A stretch of 21,065 bases of DNA from Oscillospiraceae bacterium UBA3851 (lineage in GTDB: Bacteria > Bacillota > Clostridia > Oscillospirales > Oscillospiraceae): the NCBI GenBank assembly GCA_002392625.1, contig DGHJ01000009.1:1-21065 (forward strand), in the 5' to 3' direction. Of this stretch, positions 19,888 through 21,065 are shown one piece after another. Positions within the stretch are counted from its first letter, which is position 1. Each line of letters starts with the position of its first letter. Under the pieces are notes generated by a model. That model had not been told where the DNA came from and ran no database searches. It was given only the letters and a program-made list of their open reading frames with translations. Made by a program: the position numbers and the translations under genes.

Positions 19888-21065
19888 ATGAATTACAGCA
19901 AAGACCAACTGAAAGAACAGATCGTACAGAAGCTGCGCCTGACCTTCGGCTGCACCGAGGAGCAGGCCGCCGACGGCGACATGATGAAGGCCTGCGCCAT
20001 GGTGCTGCGGGACATTATGGCCCAGCGGGGCGTGGAGACCCGCCAGCGCACCGCCAATACCGGCGGGCGGATGGTGCACTACATGTCCCTGGAGTTCCTG
20101 ATGGGCCGCAGCCTCATGAAAAACGCCTACAACCTGGGCCTGGTGCAGGAGCTGACGGACGCCATCAACGAGCTGGGCTTTAACGCCTCCCGTATCTTCG
20201 ATATGGAACCGGACGCTGGCCTGGGCAACGGCGGTCTGGGCCGCCTGGCTGCCTGCTATCTGGACAGCCTGACCACGCTGGAAATCCCTGCCGCCGGCTA
20301 TTCCATCTGCTATGAGCTGGGCATCTTCCGCCAGAAGATCGTGGAGGGCCGGCAGGTGGAGCTGCCCGACCAGTGGATGGGCCTGGGCGACGCCTGGCTG
20401 CTGCCCAAGCCCCAGGACGCGGAGGAGGTCCACTTCGGCGGCCACGTCCGCACCCGCTGGGACAACGGCCACCTGATGGTGGTTCACGAGGATTATACCC
20501 GCGTCATGGCCATCCCCTGCGACATGGAGATCGCCGGCTACGAGACCGACCACGTGAACACCCTGCGGCTGTGGGAGGCCCGGTCACCCCGGCCGGTGGA
20601 CATGGCCCTCTTCAACCGGGGCCAGTATCTCCAGGCCGACGAGGAGCGGGCCATGGCGGACGCCATTTCCAAGGTGCTCTATCCGGAGGATAACCACTAC
20701 GAGGGCAAGTCCCTGCGGCTCAAGCAGCAGTATTTCTTCGTCAGCGCCACCGTCCAGTCCATCACCCGCAAGCATATCCAGACCTACGGCACGCTGAAGA
20801 ACTTCCACGAGAAAAACGTTATCCAGATCAACGATACCCACCCGGCACTGGTGATCCCGGAGCTGATGCGCATTTTGATCGACGACGCCGGCATGAGCTG
20901 GGATGAGGCGTGGAACATCACCACCCACTCCGTGGCCTATACCAACCACACCGTGCTGGCCGAGGCGCTGGAGGTCTGGCCCCAGAGCCTGATGGAGACG
21001 CTGCTGCCCCGCGTGTGGCAGATCATCCAGGAGATCTCCCGCCGCTATCAGGCGAAGATCGAGGA
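19888..21065 (+). CDS. glgP: Glycogen/alpha-glucan phosphorylase, N-terminal half (cut by window edge)
   Basis: An open frame starts at the ATG at 19888 and runs off the right edge after 392 codons; a full enzyme has about 750-830. It belongs to GT35, which releases glucose-1-phosphate from chain ends using inorganic phosphate and, later in the protein, a pyridoxal-phosphate lysine that is not visible here. Clear family segments are YMSLEFLMGRSL, DAGLGNGGLGRLAACYLDSL, AGYSICYELGIFRQKI, LKQQYFFVSATVQ and INDTHPAL. An AGGAGG box (19877-19882) lies five bases before the start, 28 bases after glgA. Placing it last in the operon lets one transcript supply both synthesis and breakdown of glycogen. 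Confidence 0.95.
   Translation, partial: MNYSKDQLKEQIVQKLRLTFGCTEEQAADGDMMKACAMVLRDIMAQRGVETRQRTANTGGRMVHYMSLEFLMGRSLMKNAYNLGLVQELTDAINELGFNASRIFDMEPDAGLGNGGLGRLAACYLDSLTTLEIPAAGYSICYELGIFRQKIVEGRQVELPDQWMGLGDAWLLPKPQDAEEVHFGGHVRTRWDNGHLMVVHEDYTRVMAIPCDMEIAGYETDHVNTLRLWEARSPRPVDMALFNRGQYLQADEERAMADAISKVLYPEDNHYEGKSLRLKQQYFFVSATVQSITRKHIQTYGTLKNFHEKNVIQINDTHPALVIPELMRILIDDAGMSWDEAWNITTHSVAYTNHTVLAEALEVWPQSLMETLLPRVWQIIQEISRRYQAKIE

Overview
The window reads as chromosomal DNA from a GC-rich Clostridia, most likely an Oscillospiraceae-type gut bacterium (Oscillibacter / Flavonifractor / Lawsonibacter neighbourhood). The signs are Firmicute Shine-Dalgarno boxes (AGGAGG, AAGGAGG) on a GC-rich background, the two-subunit iron-sulfur L-serine dehydratase (sdaAB/sdaAA), a YlbM/TmcAL protein, a DUF6472-type mini-protein and a glgBCDAP operon with the non-catalytic GlgD. 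The assignment is an inference; no rRNA or tRNA gene is present to fix it. All genes look intact except the two cut by the window edges.

Layout. (1) 1-3522, minus strand: the start of an unrecognised small gene, the GTPase gene obgE with its own promoter, and an sda operon (DUF6472-like protein, sdaAB, sdaAA) for serine deamination. A stem-loop-rich repeat element lies between obgE and the left-edge gene. (2) 3523-7614, plus strand: tmcAL overlapping a DUF3298-type lipoprotein gene and ending at a strong terminator, then a GH25 muramidase and a TauE/SafE permease behind a clear promoter. A convergent intergenic region with four stem-loop types follows (7615-7870). (3) 7871-13886: a minus-strand nitroreductase, then a plus-strand signalling and transport cassette: response regulator, intramembrane-type histidine kinase, terminator, a PhoB-box-like promoter, ABC ATPase and a 904-residue FtsX-type permease. 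(4) 13887-21065: a terminator inside an inverted-repeat element, a near-consensus promoter, and the glycogen operon glgB-glgC-glgD-glgA-glgP (glgP cut by the right edge).

How the genes work together. The glg genes cover glycogen synthesis (ADP-glucose formation, chain elongation, branching) and phosphorolytic breakdown from one operon. The two-component genes and the ABC genes form an apparent sense-and-respond module for envelope-active compounds: tandem 7-bp repeats on an 11-bp period sit in place of the -35 box of the transporter promoter, so the transporter is probably induced by the neighbouring regulator. The sda genes make pyruvate and ammonia from serine and share a divergent promoter region with tmcAL.

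The less ordinary material is mostly non-coding: a MITE-like element at 218-414, a related repeat abutting the glg promoter, the hairpin cluster at 7632-7857, the response-regulator box at 10417-10434, and symmetrical divergent promoters at 3539-3606. I found no CRISPR array, insertion-sequence transposase, phage gene or obvious new defence system.
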